Both the position numbers and the translations under genes were made by a program. This document shows positions 8,985-17,809 of a stretch of 64,000 bases of DNA, piece by piece. Under the pieces are notes generated by a model, which saw nothing but the letters and a program-made list of their open reading frames with translations, ran no database searches and was not told the DNA's origin. Position 1 is the first letter of the stretch. Every line of letters starts with the position of its first letter. Source of the DNA: Bacteroidota bacterium (GTDB lineage: Bacteria; Bacteroidota; Bacteroidia; Chitinophagales; Chitinophagaceae); contig JAFEAJ010000056.1 of NCBI GenBank assembly GCA_018266455.1, positions 1 through 64,000 on the forward strand. Reading direction: 5' to 3'.

Positions 8985-10019
8985 TTATAATGGTTTTAAT
9001 ATGCTTTTTACGACCTCGCCTTTATGCATTTTTTCAAATGCATCATGCCATTCCGTTATCGGCCATATTCCCCCAATGATCGGTTTTACATCAAGCATTC
9101 CATTGGCAAGCAAAGCAATCACTCTTTCCCATATCGGCCAATTGTGGCTGAAACTTCCCTGCAAGGTTATATTTTTTTGTACCAGTGGGTCTAATGAAAA
9201 GCCCATTGGCTGAGGCCCCCAGCCTACTTTTGTGATATGCCCGTTCGGCCTTACCAATTGCAAAGCAATTTTTAATGTAATGCTTGCGCCAGCTGCATCG
9301 ATGATCACATCAGCACCAAGGCCATCCCGTTGTTTTGCCCAAGTTGTTGCATCACTAACAATTGGTTCGCAGCCATATTGCGCAGCAATGTGCAAACGGT
9401 GCTTGTCTGCTTCAAGTCCGACAATGGCCACTTCAGCACCGCACAATTTTGCCACTGCTGCACAAAGAATGCCGATAGTGCCGGGCCCCAAGACAATCAC
9501 CCTGTCCCCAGGCTTTATATTTGAATTCATGGCAACAGCATTGTATGCCACACAACAAGGTTCTGTTAAACAGGCATGTTCAAAAGCAAGGTTATCCGGT
9601 ACGCGATGCAGGCATCTTGCCGGCACGCGAACAAATTTTGTCATCGCACCGTTCACACCATAGCCGAAGCCTTTCCTGTCGGGATCAAGGTTATACAAAC
9701 CCGCTTTCGTCAACGCGCTGTTTGCATTAATGATAGCAGCAGTTTCGCTTACTACTCGATCGCCTTCTTTCCATCTTTCAACTCTTTTCCCTAAAGCAGC
9801 AATATGCCCTCCAAATTCATGCCCAAGTACTACAGGATAATTCACGTCCCAGCTATGATCGGAAGTCCATTGATGAAGGTCGCTGCCGCAAACACCTACA
9901 TTAGCCACCTGGAGCAACACATCTTCTTCACCAATTTCAGGCTGTTCGATTTCGCGTATCTCAACAGCGCCTTTTTCAGGTGCATAATTCACAACTGCAG
10001 GTAAAAAAATTTTTGGCAT
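8985..10019 (-). CDS. zinc-type medium-chain alcohol/polyol dehydrogenase lacking structural-zinc cysteines
   Basis: 344 residues. The catalytic zinc site is intact: Cys44 (GVCGSDLHQ), His67-Glu68 (GHEFGG) and Glu153 (TEPCC). The Rossmann motif VLGPGTIGILCAAVA is also present. In the lobe where the family normally has four cysteines for structural zinc, residues 92-112 read TAAIINANSALTKAGLYNLD with none of them, while flanking sequence (RKGFGYGVNGAM) stays family-like. Family knowledge: sorbitol, threonine and idonate dehydrogenases belong here, and some members lack structural zinc. Context suggests oxidation of a sugar acid or polyol. It starts 25 bp after the HUMPS gene ends. Confidence 0.88.
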   Translation of the reverse strand: MPKIFLPAVVNYAPEKGAVEIREIEQPEIGEEDVLLQVANVGVCGSDLHQWTSDHSWDVNYPVVLGHEFGGHIAALGKRVERWKEGDRVVSETAAIINANSALTKAGLYNLDPDRKGFGYGVNGAMTKFVRVPARCLHRVPDNLAFEHACLTEPCCVAYNAVAMNSNIKPGDRVIVLGPGTIGILCAAVAKLCGAEVAIVGLEADKHRLHIAAQYGCEPIVSDATTWAKQRDGLGADVIIDAAGASITLKIALQLVRPNGHITKVGWGPQPMGFSLDPLVQKNITLQGSFSHNWPIWERVIALLANGMLDVKPIIGGIWPITEWHDAFEKMHKGEVVKSILKPL

Positions 10020-10044
10020 CTTAAGATAATTTGAAGAAAATATA

Positions 10045-10761
10045 TTAATGAATGTTAACCTCTCCGTAGGCGTGTATCTTTTCGCAAATCAGGCGGAGCG
10101 AAGCTTCCAGGTTTCCATCAGCAGTTTTGAATGCCTCTGCATCAATAGTAAGCGGGGCTCCCAGCACTACCAATGGCGCACCATAAGCCGGGCATTGAAT
10201 TGCCTGTTCAAGCGATAATCCGCCAACGGCCTGAACAGGAATTTTTACTGCATTCACTACTTCCCTCAACTGATCTATCGGGCTTGGCATCTTATGGCCT
10301 CTTGCTGCAATTCCCCTTCGCTCATCATAACCTATATGATGGATCACATAATCACAGCCAAGATCTTCGAGCCATTTTGCGGCTTGTACCATATCCGGAC
10401 AACCCAGGTTATCGCCCATGACTTTCACGCCATAATCAGTGCCGGCTTTCACCACGCACTTTATCGTTTCTTCATGCGCTCTTGCCATCACTACAACATG
10501 GGTAGCGCCAGCTTTGGCCATCATTTCCGCTTCCAGGTAGCCTCCGTCCATTGTTTTGAGGTCGGCAACAACAGGCACCCCGGGAAATGCTTCACGCAAT
10601 TTCCTTACACCATGCAATCCTTCCGCTAATATTAATGGCGTGCCTGCTTCGAGCCAGTCCACCCCTGCTCGCATGGCCATGGCTGCGGTTTCGATGGCCT
10701 CATCAATATTAGTAAGATCAAGAGATACCTGAACAATTGGTTTCATGCTTTTTGCTGCCAT
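10045..10761 (-). CDS. HUMPS-type decarboxylase (3-keto-gulonate-6-phosphate decarboxylase / hexulose-6-phosphate synthase family)
   Basis: 238 residues of the orotidine-5-phosphate-decarboxylase suprafamily. The active-site signature is complete: Asp15 (VSLD), Glu38 (DWLEAGTPL), the DxKxxD motif Asp67-Lys69-Asp72 (ADLKTMDGG), His141/142 (VIHHIGYD) and a C-terminal phosphate-binding AVGGLSLEQA loop. Family knowledge: members either decarboxylate 3-keto-hexonate-6-phosphates to pentulose-5-phosphates or condense formaldehyde with ribulose-5-phosphate. No partner hexulose-phosphate isomerase is in the window, so decarboxylation of a sugar acid fits this neighbourhood better (inference). Met6 (10746) is an alternative start. 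Confidence 0.87.
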   Translation of the reverse strand: MAAKSMKPIVQVSLDLTNIDEAIETAAMAMRAGVDWLEAGTPLILAEGLHGVRKLREAFPGVPVVADLKTMDGGYLEAEMMAKAGATHVVVMARAHEETIKCVVKAGTDYGVKVMGDNLGCPDMVQAAKWLEDLGCDYVIHHIGYDERRGIAARGHKMPSPIDQLREVVNAVKIPVQAVGGLSLEQAIQCPAYGAPLVVLGAPLTIDAEAFKTADGNLEASLRLICEKIHAYGEVNIH

Positions 10762-10806
10762 TAATATAAAGTATGTATTGCCGTTTCTATTGCGTTAAAC
10801 TCTTTG

Positions 10807-11448
10807 TTACGGCAATGGCCTTACCATAATATTCTTGAAATAAACAATGCTTCCCGGATCATGGCCCTGCAATGCAAAAGTGCCTTGTGAAATGTAACGA
10901 AAAGGATGAGAAGCCGTGTCACGCAACGGGTGTTCAGGCTCAGTATAGTCAACCACTACCGTATTGTTGATTTTAACAATCACCCTTTTGCCCTGTACCT
11001 TGATATATTCAGTGAACCATTGATAATCCTTCACCCATATATCTTTTACATCTACAACATCATAAAGGCTCCCCGTGCGGATATCATCTGAATGAGAATT
11101 GTTCACCTGCACTTCATACCCATGATCGGGAAAACCAGCTTCCTGGTATTGTGTATGAAAATAAATCCCTGAATTAGCATGTGGCAACGTCATCACATTC
11201 GCTTTAAACTCAAAATTTTTAAAGCTATGATTGTGGAAGCTGCCATCATAATATAAATGAGAAGTGTTGCCATGAACGATGATCATGCCACTGTCAACAT
11301 GAAAAGTCTCAGCATTTTTTCCGGCTTTCCAACCGTTCAGGGTCTTGCCGTCAAAAAGAGAAACCCATCCGTTGTTGCCCTGGCCAACAACTATTGTTAA
11401 CCCAATCAGGCTATAAAAAACCAGGCTATAAACAATTATTTTTTTCAT
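10807..11448 (-). CDS. secreted DUF1080 (3-keto-disaccharide hydrolase-like) protein
   Basis: 213 residues with a signal peptide (about 1-22) and one DUF1080 concanavalin-like fold: WVSLFDGKTLNGWKAG at the start, FEFKANVMTLPHANSGIYF in the middle, GYEVQVNNS, and YFKNIMVRPL at the end. Family knowledge: DUF1080 is annotated as a 3-keto-disaccharide/glycoside hydrolase domain and is very common in Bacteroidota beside Gfo/Idh/MocA oxidoreductases, as here. The protein should act in the periplasm. It lies 45 bp upstream of the HUMPS gene and 94 bp downstream of the esterase-like gene. Activity on a 3-keto glycoside is inferred from family only. Confidence 0.88.
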   Translation of the reverse strand: MKKIIVYSLVFYSLIGLTIVVGQGNNGWVSLFDGKTLNGWKAGKNAETFHVDSGMIIVHGNTSHLYYDGSFHNHSFKNFEFKANVMTLPHANSGIYFHTQYQEAGFPDHGYEVQVNNSHSDDIRTGSLYDVVDVKDIWVKDYQWFTEYIKVQGKRVIVKINNTVVVDYTEPEHPLRDTASHPFRYISQGTFALQGHDPGSIVYFKNIMVRPLP

Positions 11449-11542
11449 ACAATCTTATTTTGTTTTGTTTGTTTTGAAACTAATATTATTTGCCAAAAGA
11501 AAATATTTTATACTGATTTGAATTTCGATAAAGCATCCGGCC

Positions 11543-12985
11543 TTATTTGGTATTTTCCATATAATGCTTTATCAACGCCTCAATCTTATCCCATCCTTTT
11601 AATGCATTCGCAGGCAGGCCTGCGCCATTCGCCCCAAATGCTTTCATTGCATCTTCGTTTTCAATTACCACACCCTTTTCAGAATATGTGCCATCGGGGT
11701 TTTTTAACCACGACGGATCGATCCTGAAATGTTTTATAACGAAGGCATACATCGCTTGCCTTTTCGATGCCCCATAATCATGGCCTTCGGTTGCCAGGAA
11801 AGCATTCTCTACATTACCCGAAGTTCCATAAAAATCATAAACACGCTGTAAAAATGGAAAATCATCTACAGGAAAGTATTTTGTCCAGTCTTCTCCATCT
11901 GATATCACCAGCTGTGGCCGTGGCGCTGCCATAGCAGCGATCTCCACGTTATTCGTCCCTTCGCCGCAAAGGTGAATGCCCATTCCGCTTTCACAAGGGC
12001 AACCTCCGGCAAACCAGGATGACATCATCACAACCGGAACACTCAATTTAATGCGGTCATCCAATGCAGTCATCAGCATTGCCTGGCTCCCACCGCCTGA
12101 CGCACCTGTTATAGCTACTCTGTTCTTATCTGCTTCTTTCATCGACAAAACAAAATCAAATATGCGCATAGCGCTGATTGCCTGCAAAGGTTGAATATGG
12201 CTATTGTAATGCGCAGAAGCATCTACCTGTAACAACGATTCACATTTGTACCCGAACAGGTCATAGGTTACAGCAATCATCCCCATCCGTGCAAGCGTAG
12301 CAGCGCGGTACTGGCAATCCGGGCGATATCGCGCCCCATCAAAGTGCCCGTTAGGGTTGAACACAACGGGTATCCTTCCTTTTATTTTCCTCGGTTTGTA
12401 AACCGAGCCACAGATATATACTCCAGGCAACACCTCCAATGCAAAATTCCGGACAGAATAATCTTCATAAATCCTCTTTTTCGTAAGTATTGGCACAGAA
12501 GCTATATGTCCAGGAAATTTTTTTATTGCCAGTGTTGACATAATACAGGAACGCAAATCATTCCTTCTGTTTTCCCATTCTATTTTGTCATTATACTTCC
12601 TTGCCAGCATTTTCAACTGATCTGTTCCCTCTTCCGGTCTCCTTACATAATATTCATAGGGATGCAGTTTATATTTTCCTGAAGCTTGCTTTTCGAAAAC
12701 GATATCATACAATGATAAAATATTTGTCAGTGTCTGTTCAGCATCCGGCCTAAATCTCCATTTCGCATAACTGACCCATTTGCCTTTCACCAAATCGTTG
12801 GGATATTCAATAGAAATTTTGTATCGTGTTTGAATTTCGGAAAGCACGTCCTTTAAAGGTTCTTTAAATTCATTATCCAATGTTTGACCAAAAACAGGAG
12901 CAAAGCATGAAAGCATCAAAAAGGTAAAACCATATTTTATAAAATGACTGATCACATCAACAATTGATTTATTTGTGGAGCTCAT
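11543..12985 (-). CDS. exported alpha/beta hydrolase (acetyl-xylan-esterase-like) with N-terminal STN-like domain
   Basis: 480 residues. A hydrophobic export signal (about 17-34) is followed by a short domain at about 38-110 (LKDVLSEIQTRYKISIEYP, ending FEKQASGKYKLHPY) resembling the secretin/TonB N-terminal (STN) fold. The hydrolase follows: IPVVFNPNGHFDG, nucleophile Ser296 in GASGGGSQAM, a probable acid in LVISDGEDW, and His near 413 in TEGHDYG. Family knowledge: such hydrolases are often carbohydrate esterases. The STN-like domain is unusual outside TonB receptors. The gene starts 7 bp after the kinase stop, so it belongs to the operon. Substrate unknown. Confidence 0.8.
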   Translation of the reverse strand: MSSTNKSIVDVISHFIKYGFTFLMLSCFAPVFGQTLDNEFKEPLKDVLSEIQTRYKISIEYPNDLVKGKWVSYAKWRFRPDAEQTLTNILSLYDIVFEKQASGKYKLHPYEYYVRRPEEGTDQLKMLARKYNDKIEWENRRNDLRSCIMSTLAIKKFPGHIASVPILTKKRIYEDYSVRNFALEVLPGVYICGSVYKPRKIKGRIPVVFNPNGHFDGARYRPDCQYRAATLARMGMIAVTYDLFGYKCESLLQVDASAHYNSHIQPLQAISAMRIFDFVLSMKEADKNRVAITGASGGGSQAMLMTALDDRIKLSVPVVMMSSWFAGGCPCESGMGIHLCGEGTNNVEIAAMAAPRPQLVISDGEDWTKYFPVDDFPFLQRVYDFYGTSGNVENAFLATEGHDYGASKRQAMYAFVIKHFRIDPSWLKNPDGTYSEKGVVIENEDAMKAFGANGAGLPANALKGWDKIEALIKHYMENTK

Positions 12986-12992
12986 TTTCCTG

Positions 12993-14396
12993 CTATTTAA
13001 TCACCTTGATTCCATAACTATCTGCACCGTCCGAACTGCCCTCAAAAATGTAAGGGTCCCCGAATCCAGCCTCAGAATATTTGTTGAAAATTTTCTCTAT
13101 TATCTCTCTTGCATTTTTATCGGCAAGTATCGCAACTGTTCCGCCAGCCCCACCGCCTGTGATTTTTGCACCGTATATGCCATTGGCAACCCCTTCGGCC
13201 CTGCATAAGTTCACCAGAAAATCCGTAGCTGTCGCGCCAAGCCCGCATTCAGAATATGCATAATGCGACTGGTACATCAATTCGCCCATCAATACATATG
13301 CCCGTTTTGATGCAGTCAGTGCTGCCCCTCTCGACAATTCCGAAAAAGCCTGTACCCGGTAATTTTCTTCCACTGCATATTTCGTGTTAGCCCATATATG
13401 ATAGGCCACATGCTCACGCAGTGGCGTAAAGGGGTCAACATGAATATGGTGTTTTGTGAGATAAGATTGTTTACCTGTATTTTCAGGAAGCAACGGTTCA
13501 TATTTTTCCCTGAATACAGAAACTGGAATATTCGCCAGGTATCCGTTCCAGGCAGGGTCAGTATACCGATGAATTTCTGCTGATGCGTCTAATGAAACGG
13601 GAATATTTTCATGGTCACAAATAATTTTATACCCCATGAATGCGGCTGCCCTTGCCGCTTCATATTCAATACCAGATACCTGGTGGCTGACGCCGGAATC
13701 GATGCCCCAGATTCTCAAATCTTGAGGGAGCTTAATCAACGGCTCCGGGTTGCAAGGCTGGCAGACCAAAGGAACAATATGTCCTTCTCTGCCGGTAACT
13801 ACTGCAGCCTGGTCCATAATGCCACAGGCAGATTCAGCAATGGCATTCTCTACCCATTGGCAAGCCAGCGCTAATTCCATTCCTGACAAGTCAATTCCAT
13901 AAGCAGCAGCAGAAGCTTTCATCACGGCTACTTCTATAGCTGCAGAAGAACTTACTCCCCGGTTAGGCGGCACCGTTGAATCAATATAAATTTTGATGCC
14001 TTTATTTATTTTCTCCGGGAACCTTTTCTTCAGGTAAAAAATGTTGCCCAGCACATAAGCCGTCCAACGTACTTCAGGGCTCGCGTTCACCATCGCACGC
14101 ACACAAGCTTCATCTACCAGGCCGCTCAATGAAAATATAACTTCATCCTTCCATTTTTTTTGTGCTGCGGACCTGTTTTTCATCTCAACAACATCGTCAT
14201 CGCACAACTGTGCTGCAGCATAAGTTCCTTCCTGAATAGTAGATTCAAACACAAGCCCGCCGGTATAATCATCATTGCCTCCCATCAAATCCAAACGGCC
14301 GGGTGCACGCGATAAGCAAACAGGCAAAGCGGCAGAAAAGAAATTTTTTTCTCCTCTCCTTAGATCATGTACTGCTGCTTCAAAATTCATAGCCAT
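12993..14396 (-). CDS. GHMP-family sugar kinase (galactokinase-like)
   Basis: 467 residues with all three GHMP motifs: an N-terminal galactokinase-like signature (SRAPGRLDLMGGNDDYTGG, 29-47), the ATP loop VPPNRGVSSSAAIEV (142-156), and the C-terminal KITGGGAGGTVAIL (about 425-438). Acidic and sugar-contacting positions around NDDY suggest a sugar C1 or terminal-OH kinase such as galacto-, arabino- or uronic-acid kinase. Cytosolic. The gene ends 7 bp before the esterase-like gene starts and begins 8 bp after the aminotransferase stop. It could supply the phosphorylated intermediate for the HUMPS decarboxylase or build an activated sugar. Substrate cannot be told from sequence. Met3 (14390) is an alternative start. 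Confidence 0.85.
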   Translation of the reverse strand: MAMNFEAAVHDLRRGEKNFFSAALPVCLSRAPGRLDLMGGNDDYTGGLVFESTIQEGTYAAAQLCDDDVVEMKNRSAAQKKWKDEVIFSLSGLVDEACVRAMVNASPEVRWTAYVLGNIFYLKKRFPEKINKGIKIYIDSTVPPNRGVSSSAAIEVAVMKASAAAYGIDLSGMELALACQWVENAIAESACGIMDQAAVVTGREGHIVPLVCQPCNPEPLIKLPQDLRIWGIDSGVSHQVSGIEYEAARAAAFMGYKIICDHENIPVSLDASAEIHRYTDPAWNGYLANIPVSVFREKYEPLLPENTGKQSYLTKHHIHVDPFTPLREHVAYHIWANTKYAVEENYRVQAFSELSRGAALTASKRAYVLMGELMYQSHYAYSECGLGATATDFLVNLCRAEGVANGIYGAKITGGGAGGTVAILADKNAREIIEKIFNKYSEAGFGDPYIFEGSSDGADSYGIKVIK

Positions 14397-14404
14397 TATT
14401 TATT

Positions 14405-15595
14405 TTATGTCTGTAAATTTTTTATGCTTTTTACCATGTACGCAAGCGCTTCTTCCGTTTGTCTTGGGTTAATTGGCAATGTCACCAGGTTTTCGCCGAG
14501 CTTTTCTGCATTGGGGAACTGTCCCTTCTTAAATCCGCGGTTCTTAAATGCTGTTGAATAATGAAGCGGAATATAATGAAAACCGACCTTGATCCCATAC
14601 TTATTCAGCATACTGTAAATAAAATCTTCTTTGTTCATCCCAAATTCTTTTGTGTCTATCATCACCGGGTAAAGATGAAATACATGCTTATTATAAGGCT
14701 TCACTTTGGGCAATGTTAATCCGGCAACACCTTTTAACCCTTCGGTCAGGTATGCGGCATTCAGAATTCTTTTCTGGTTCAGTGTGTCCACTTTCTTCAA
14801 TTGTTCAATTCCAACAGCAGCCTGTATATCTGTCATCCTAAAATTATAACCGCAATCATCAAAATCCTGCCACCAGAATTTTTTCCCAACCGGGAATTTT
14901 TCTTCATCCAGTTTGCAGTATTTGGTGCTATGGCCATGCACTCTTGTACAATGTGAACGATATAATGACACTGTTTCAAAAATGCCATCATCGTTCGTCA
15001 CCACAATTCCGCCCTCGCCTAAGGTGGAAATATTTTTTTGTTCATGAAAGCTGAAACAGCCCGCAGCTCCAAAGCTCCCCACTTTTTTCCCTTTGTATTC
15101 CGCGCCAATTGCATGTGCCGCATCTTCCACCACAAGTAAATTATGCTTATTCGCCATTGACACAATTTCGTCCATCTCGCAAGGCTGTCCATACAAGTGC
15201 ACAGGCAATAATGCTTTTGTATTTGAAGTAATATGTGCTTCAATCTGACTGGCATCGATATTGTATGTCTCCAAATCAATATCAACAAAATCTACTTCAG
15301 CTCCCAATGTCGCCGGCGCTGCTGCAGTGGCAATCCAGGTAACAGGCGTCGTCAGCACACGGTCGCCCGGCCTGATGCCAATACCGATCATTGCGAGGAA
15401 CAAAGCAGATGAGCCATTGCTCACGAGGCGGGCATGTTTAACCCCGGAATATTCTGCATAATTATTCTCAAAACAAATGCATTCATCACCGCTTGTCGGT
15501 GCGTTATTCCGGATTACCCGCAATATGGCCTCTTCTTCTTCTTTGCCATATTGGGTCCCAAATTTTATCTCAAGACCATATTTTATAGTAGCCAT
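14405..15595 (-). CDS. DegT/DnrJ/EryC1/StrS family PLP-dependent sugar aminotransferase
   Basis: 396 residues from the ATG at 15595 (MATIKYGLEI). An ATG six codons earlier (15613) is less likely. Hallmarks: SNGSSALFLAM (cofactor phosphate), VEDAAHAIGAEYKG with the PLP-contacting Asp, and FSFHEQKNISTLGEGG containing the Schiff-base Lys (about 187), then YNFRMTDIQAAVG. Family knowledge: these enzymes aminate keto-sugars, usually nucleotide-linked, and a few run in reverse or dehydrate. Here it overlaps the RmlD-like reductase gene by 26 bp. In a catabolic-looking operon a deaminating or unusual role is possible, but an amino-sugar-forming role is equally allowed. Confidence 0.88.
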   Translation of the reverse strand: MATIKYGLEIKFGTQYGKEEEEAILRVIRNNAPTSGDECICFENNYAEYSGVKHARLVSNGSSALFLAMIGIGIRPGDRVLTTPVTWIATAAAPATLGAEVDFVDIDLETYNIDASQIEAHITSNTKALLPVHLYGQPCEMDEIVSMANKHNLLVVEDAAHAIGAEYKGKKVGSFGAAGCFSFHEQKNISTLGEGGIVVTNDDGIFETVSLYRSHCTRVHGHSTKYCKLDEEKFPVGKKFWWQDFDDCGYNFRMTDIQAAVGIEQLKKVDTLNQKRILNAAYLTEGLKGVAGLTLPKVKPYNKHVFHLYPVMIDTKEFGMNKEDFIYSMLNKYGIKVGFHYIPLHYSTAFKNRGFKKGQFPNAEKLGENLVTLPINPRQTEEALAYMVKSIKNLQT

Positions 15596-16511
15596 TGCCG
15601 TTAGTTTTAGCATTTTTATTCAGCGTTAGTGCCAGCCCGTCTGCCAATGACAGCATAGGCGTTTTCAAGACCTGCTTTGCTTTGTCATTGATCATTGATG
15701 CGTCATTAGGCCGTTTTGCCCTGCCCGCAATTGCATTTGAATTTGTGCCCAGTATCAGCGATTTTGTTTCTTCCGGGAATTCCAAAACACCAGCAACATA
15801 ATTTGCCATGCTAAAACGGTTGATCTTTGTGTTGCCAGACAGGTGAATGGTGCCATGAAAATCGTTTCCTGCCAATTCAACCAATGCCGCCCCCAAAGTG
15901 ATCACATCAACCGGGGTACGGATTTCATTCTGAGGATAGTTCACTTTTTCATTTCTATTTAATTTATTGATCATATCAATCAAAAAAGAATTTCCTTTCC
16001 CGCTAACAGGCAAACCAATAACAAGCGCCAGCCTGGCAACAACATTTTTGGCTGAAGCTTCCAGAACAATTTGTTCCGCCTGTACTTTAGTTTCAGCATA
16101 AAAGTTTACAGGATTTGTTGCATCTTCTTCTGAATAATCGCCCTTTATCCCATCAAAAACCGAATCGGTTGAACAGAAAACCAGCTTTGTGCCCGATGAT
16201 TTGCACAGTTCAGCAACCGTTCTTGTTACATCTACATTCACGCTTTTCGCTGTTTCACGATTATCCTGGCAAAAATCAATATTCGCTATAGCTGCAGCAT
16301 GTACCACAACATCAGGCTGTAAGCGCTCGAACAGTTTTGTGAATTTTCCTGAATCAACCAAATCGCAAACATGGTGATTGAGCGGATTGTTTTTATTGCC
16401 GGTCACAGTTCTTGCTATGCCATGCACTTCCCAATTGCCTGCAGCTTGCGCAATCACACTTCCTGCAACAAAACCGTTTGCACCCGTTACCAGCATTTTC
16501 ATTTTGTTCAT
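15570..16511 (-). CDS. RmlD-like NAD(P)-dependent sugar reductase/epimerase (extended SDR)
   Basis: 314 residues from the ATG at 16511 (MNKMKMLVTGANGFVAG). The longer open frame to 16604 runs into the upstream permease gene and is unlikely. Extended-SDR motifs: TGANGFV, VVHAAAIANIDFC, CSTDSVFDG, and NFYAETKVQAE with the catalytic Tyr-x-x-x-Lys, followed by RTPVDVITLGAALVELA and GTIHLSGN, typical of RmlD/dTDP-4-dehydrorhamnose reductase relatives. Cytosolic. It starts 5 bp after the permease stop and overlaps the aminotransferase start, indicating tight co-expression. Substrate unknown. Confidence 0.85.
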   Translation of the reverse strand: MNKMKMLVTGANGFVAGSVIAQAAGNWEVHGIARTVTGNKNNPLNHHVCDLVDSGKFTKLFERLQPDVVVHAAAIANIDFCQDNRETAKSVNVDVTRTVAELCKSSGTKLVFCSTDSVFDGIKGDYSEEDATNPVNFYAETKVQAEQIVLEASAKNVVARLALVIGLPVSGKGNSFLIDMINKLNRNEKVNYPQNEIRTPVDVITLGAALVELAGNDFHGTIHLSGNTKINRFSMANYVAGVLEFPEETKSLILGTNSNAIAGRAKRPNDASMINDKAKQVLKTPMLSLADGLALTLNKNAKTNGNGYYKIWS

Positions 16512-16516
16512 GACTT

Positions 16517-17722
16517 TTATTGTAGCAAGGTTTTCAGCCTGTTTCGTTTCAAAATGGGTTCCCGGGTAAAAAAGAAAGCATAGGTTGTTATCATCACAAA
16601 ACATATCAGCGGCACAACATAAGAAACCTGCACTCCGAATTTATCAGCAAATAATCCCTGGAGGGGCGGAAAAACGGAGCCCCCGATCAGCGCAAAATTC
16701 AGCAGCGCTGATCCTTTCCCTGTGAATGTGCCGATATCGTCTATCGCTAAACTAAATAAGGTTGGGAACATGATGGAAAGAAAAATTCCGAGGCCTGCTA
16801 AAAAATATTCATTGTGCCCTGTATTCAAAAAAATACATACGATATAAAATGACATCATGCCCAGCCCAAATACCCCAACCAGTTTATGCGCTTTAATATA
16901 TTTCAGCATGAACACGGCAAGCATGCCCATTCCTGCAGTAAGCACATAATACAAGCTAAGATAATTAGCCGACCTGCTATCACTAAAATGCAGCACCGAT
17001 TTCAGGTAGGGAATAAAAAAGCCTGCCGTGCAGGCTTCTGCCCCCATATAAAAAAACATAGCGAAAACACCATAAAATAAATGCTTGTGCGAAGCAGCTT
17101 CTTTTAAGATGCCCTTTACCGTAAATTTTTCCTCGTCGCCCGGTTTCATAGATGGCAGATGAGAGATGAACATCAGGAAAGCAATAACCAATAAACTGAG
17201 CGCAAGCAGCAAATATGGAAAATGATACCGGATCTGACCTGCTTCATTATAAATTAGCGTTGTCGCCACAACAGGCGTTGCTGCATAGCCCACCCGCGAA
17301 AAAACCTGTACAAAGTTAATGCGCTGATGAGCGCCTCCCGGATCGCCGAGCAATGCAGCAAATGGATTGGCTGCAACATTAATAATTGTTAGCCCGGTTG
17401 AAATAATAAAAATGGCCACCAGCACTAAAGGGTAAGAATCAAAATATTTTGCAGGAAGAAAAAAAATACAGCCTAAAGCACAAACCAACACAGCTGTAAG
17501 CAAACTGACCTTATATCCGTATTTATGGATCATCCAGGCAATGGGGATCGGGAAAATAATGTAAGTAAGGTAAAATGAAAACTGGATCATTGTTGCCTGC
17601 GTGTAATTCAGCTTAAAGTATGTAATAAGCGAAGGCAACAAAATATCGTTCATGCAGAACAATGCCCCTACCATAAGGAACATTAATGAAAGAAGCAGTA
17701 GTGGTTTGTACTGGTGTTTCAT
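16517..17722 (-). CDS. MFS sugar permease (FucP/NagP-like)
   Basis: 401 residues with about 12 hydrophobic segments. It matches the Bacteroidota sugar:proton symporter branch: N-terminal PLLLLSLMFLMVGALFCMND, FYLTYIIFPIPIAWMI, the loop NPFAALLGDPGGAHQRIN, YMGAEACTAGFFIPYL and FPTLFSLAIDDIG. Inner membrane importer of a monosaccharide or amino sugar. It lies between the Gfo/Idh gene and the reductase, and a hairpin at 17770-17798 separates it from the upstream gene. A related but distinct permease is encoded at 25227-26477. Confidence 0.85.
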   Translation of the reverse strand: MKHQYKPLLLLSLMFLMVGALFCMNDILLPSLITYFKLNYTQATMIQFSFYLTYIIFPIPIAWMIHKYGYKVSLLTAVLVCALGCIFFLPAKYFDSYPLVLVAIFIISTGLTIINVAANPFAALLGDPGGAHQRINFVQVFSRVGYAATPVVATTLIYNEAGQIRYHFPYLLLALSLLVIAFLMFISHLPSMKPGDEEKFTVKGILKEAASHKHLFYGVFAMFFYMGAEACTAGFFIPYLKSVLHFSDSRSANYLSLYYVLTAGMGMLAVFMLKYIKAHKLVGVFGLGMMSFYIVCIFLNTGHNEYFLAGLGIFLSIMFPTLFSLAIDDIGTFTGKGSALLNFALIGGSVFPPLQGLFADKFGVQVSYVVPLICFVMITTYAFFFTREPILKRNRLKTLLQ

Positions 17723-17769
17723 GAACGATTAAAAGATTAAGATAATGCCAGCAGCATTATATAAAGTAG

Positions 17770-17798
17770 CCCCTCATTGGAAGTTCTCCAGTGAGGGG
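17770..17798 (-). terminator. intercistronic hairpin between Gfo/Idh and MFS genes
   Basis: CCCCTCATTGG (17770-17780), a 7-nt loop and CCAGTGAGGGG (17788-17798) can pair at 10 of 11 positions. There is no clear U-run on the minus strand, so an attenuator, RNA-processing site or partial terminator is as likely as a full terminator. Confidence 0.45.
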
Positions 17799-17809
17799 TT
17801 GTGGAAAAA

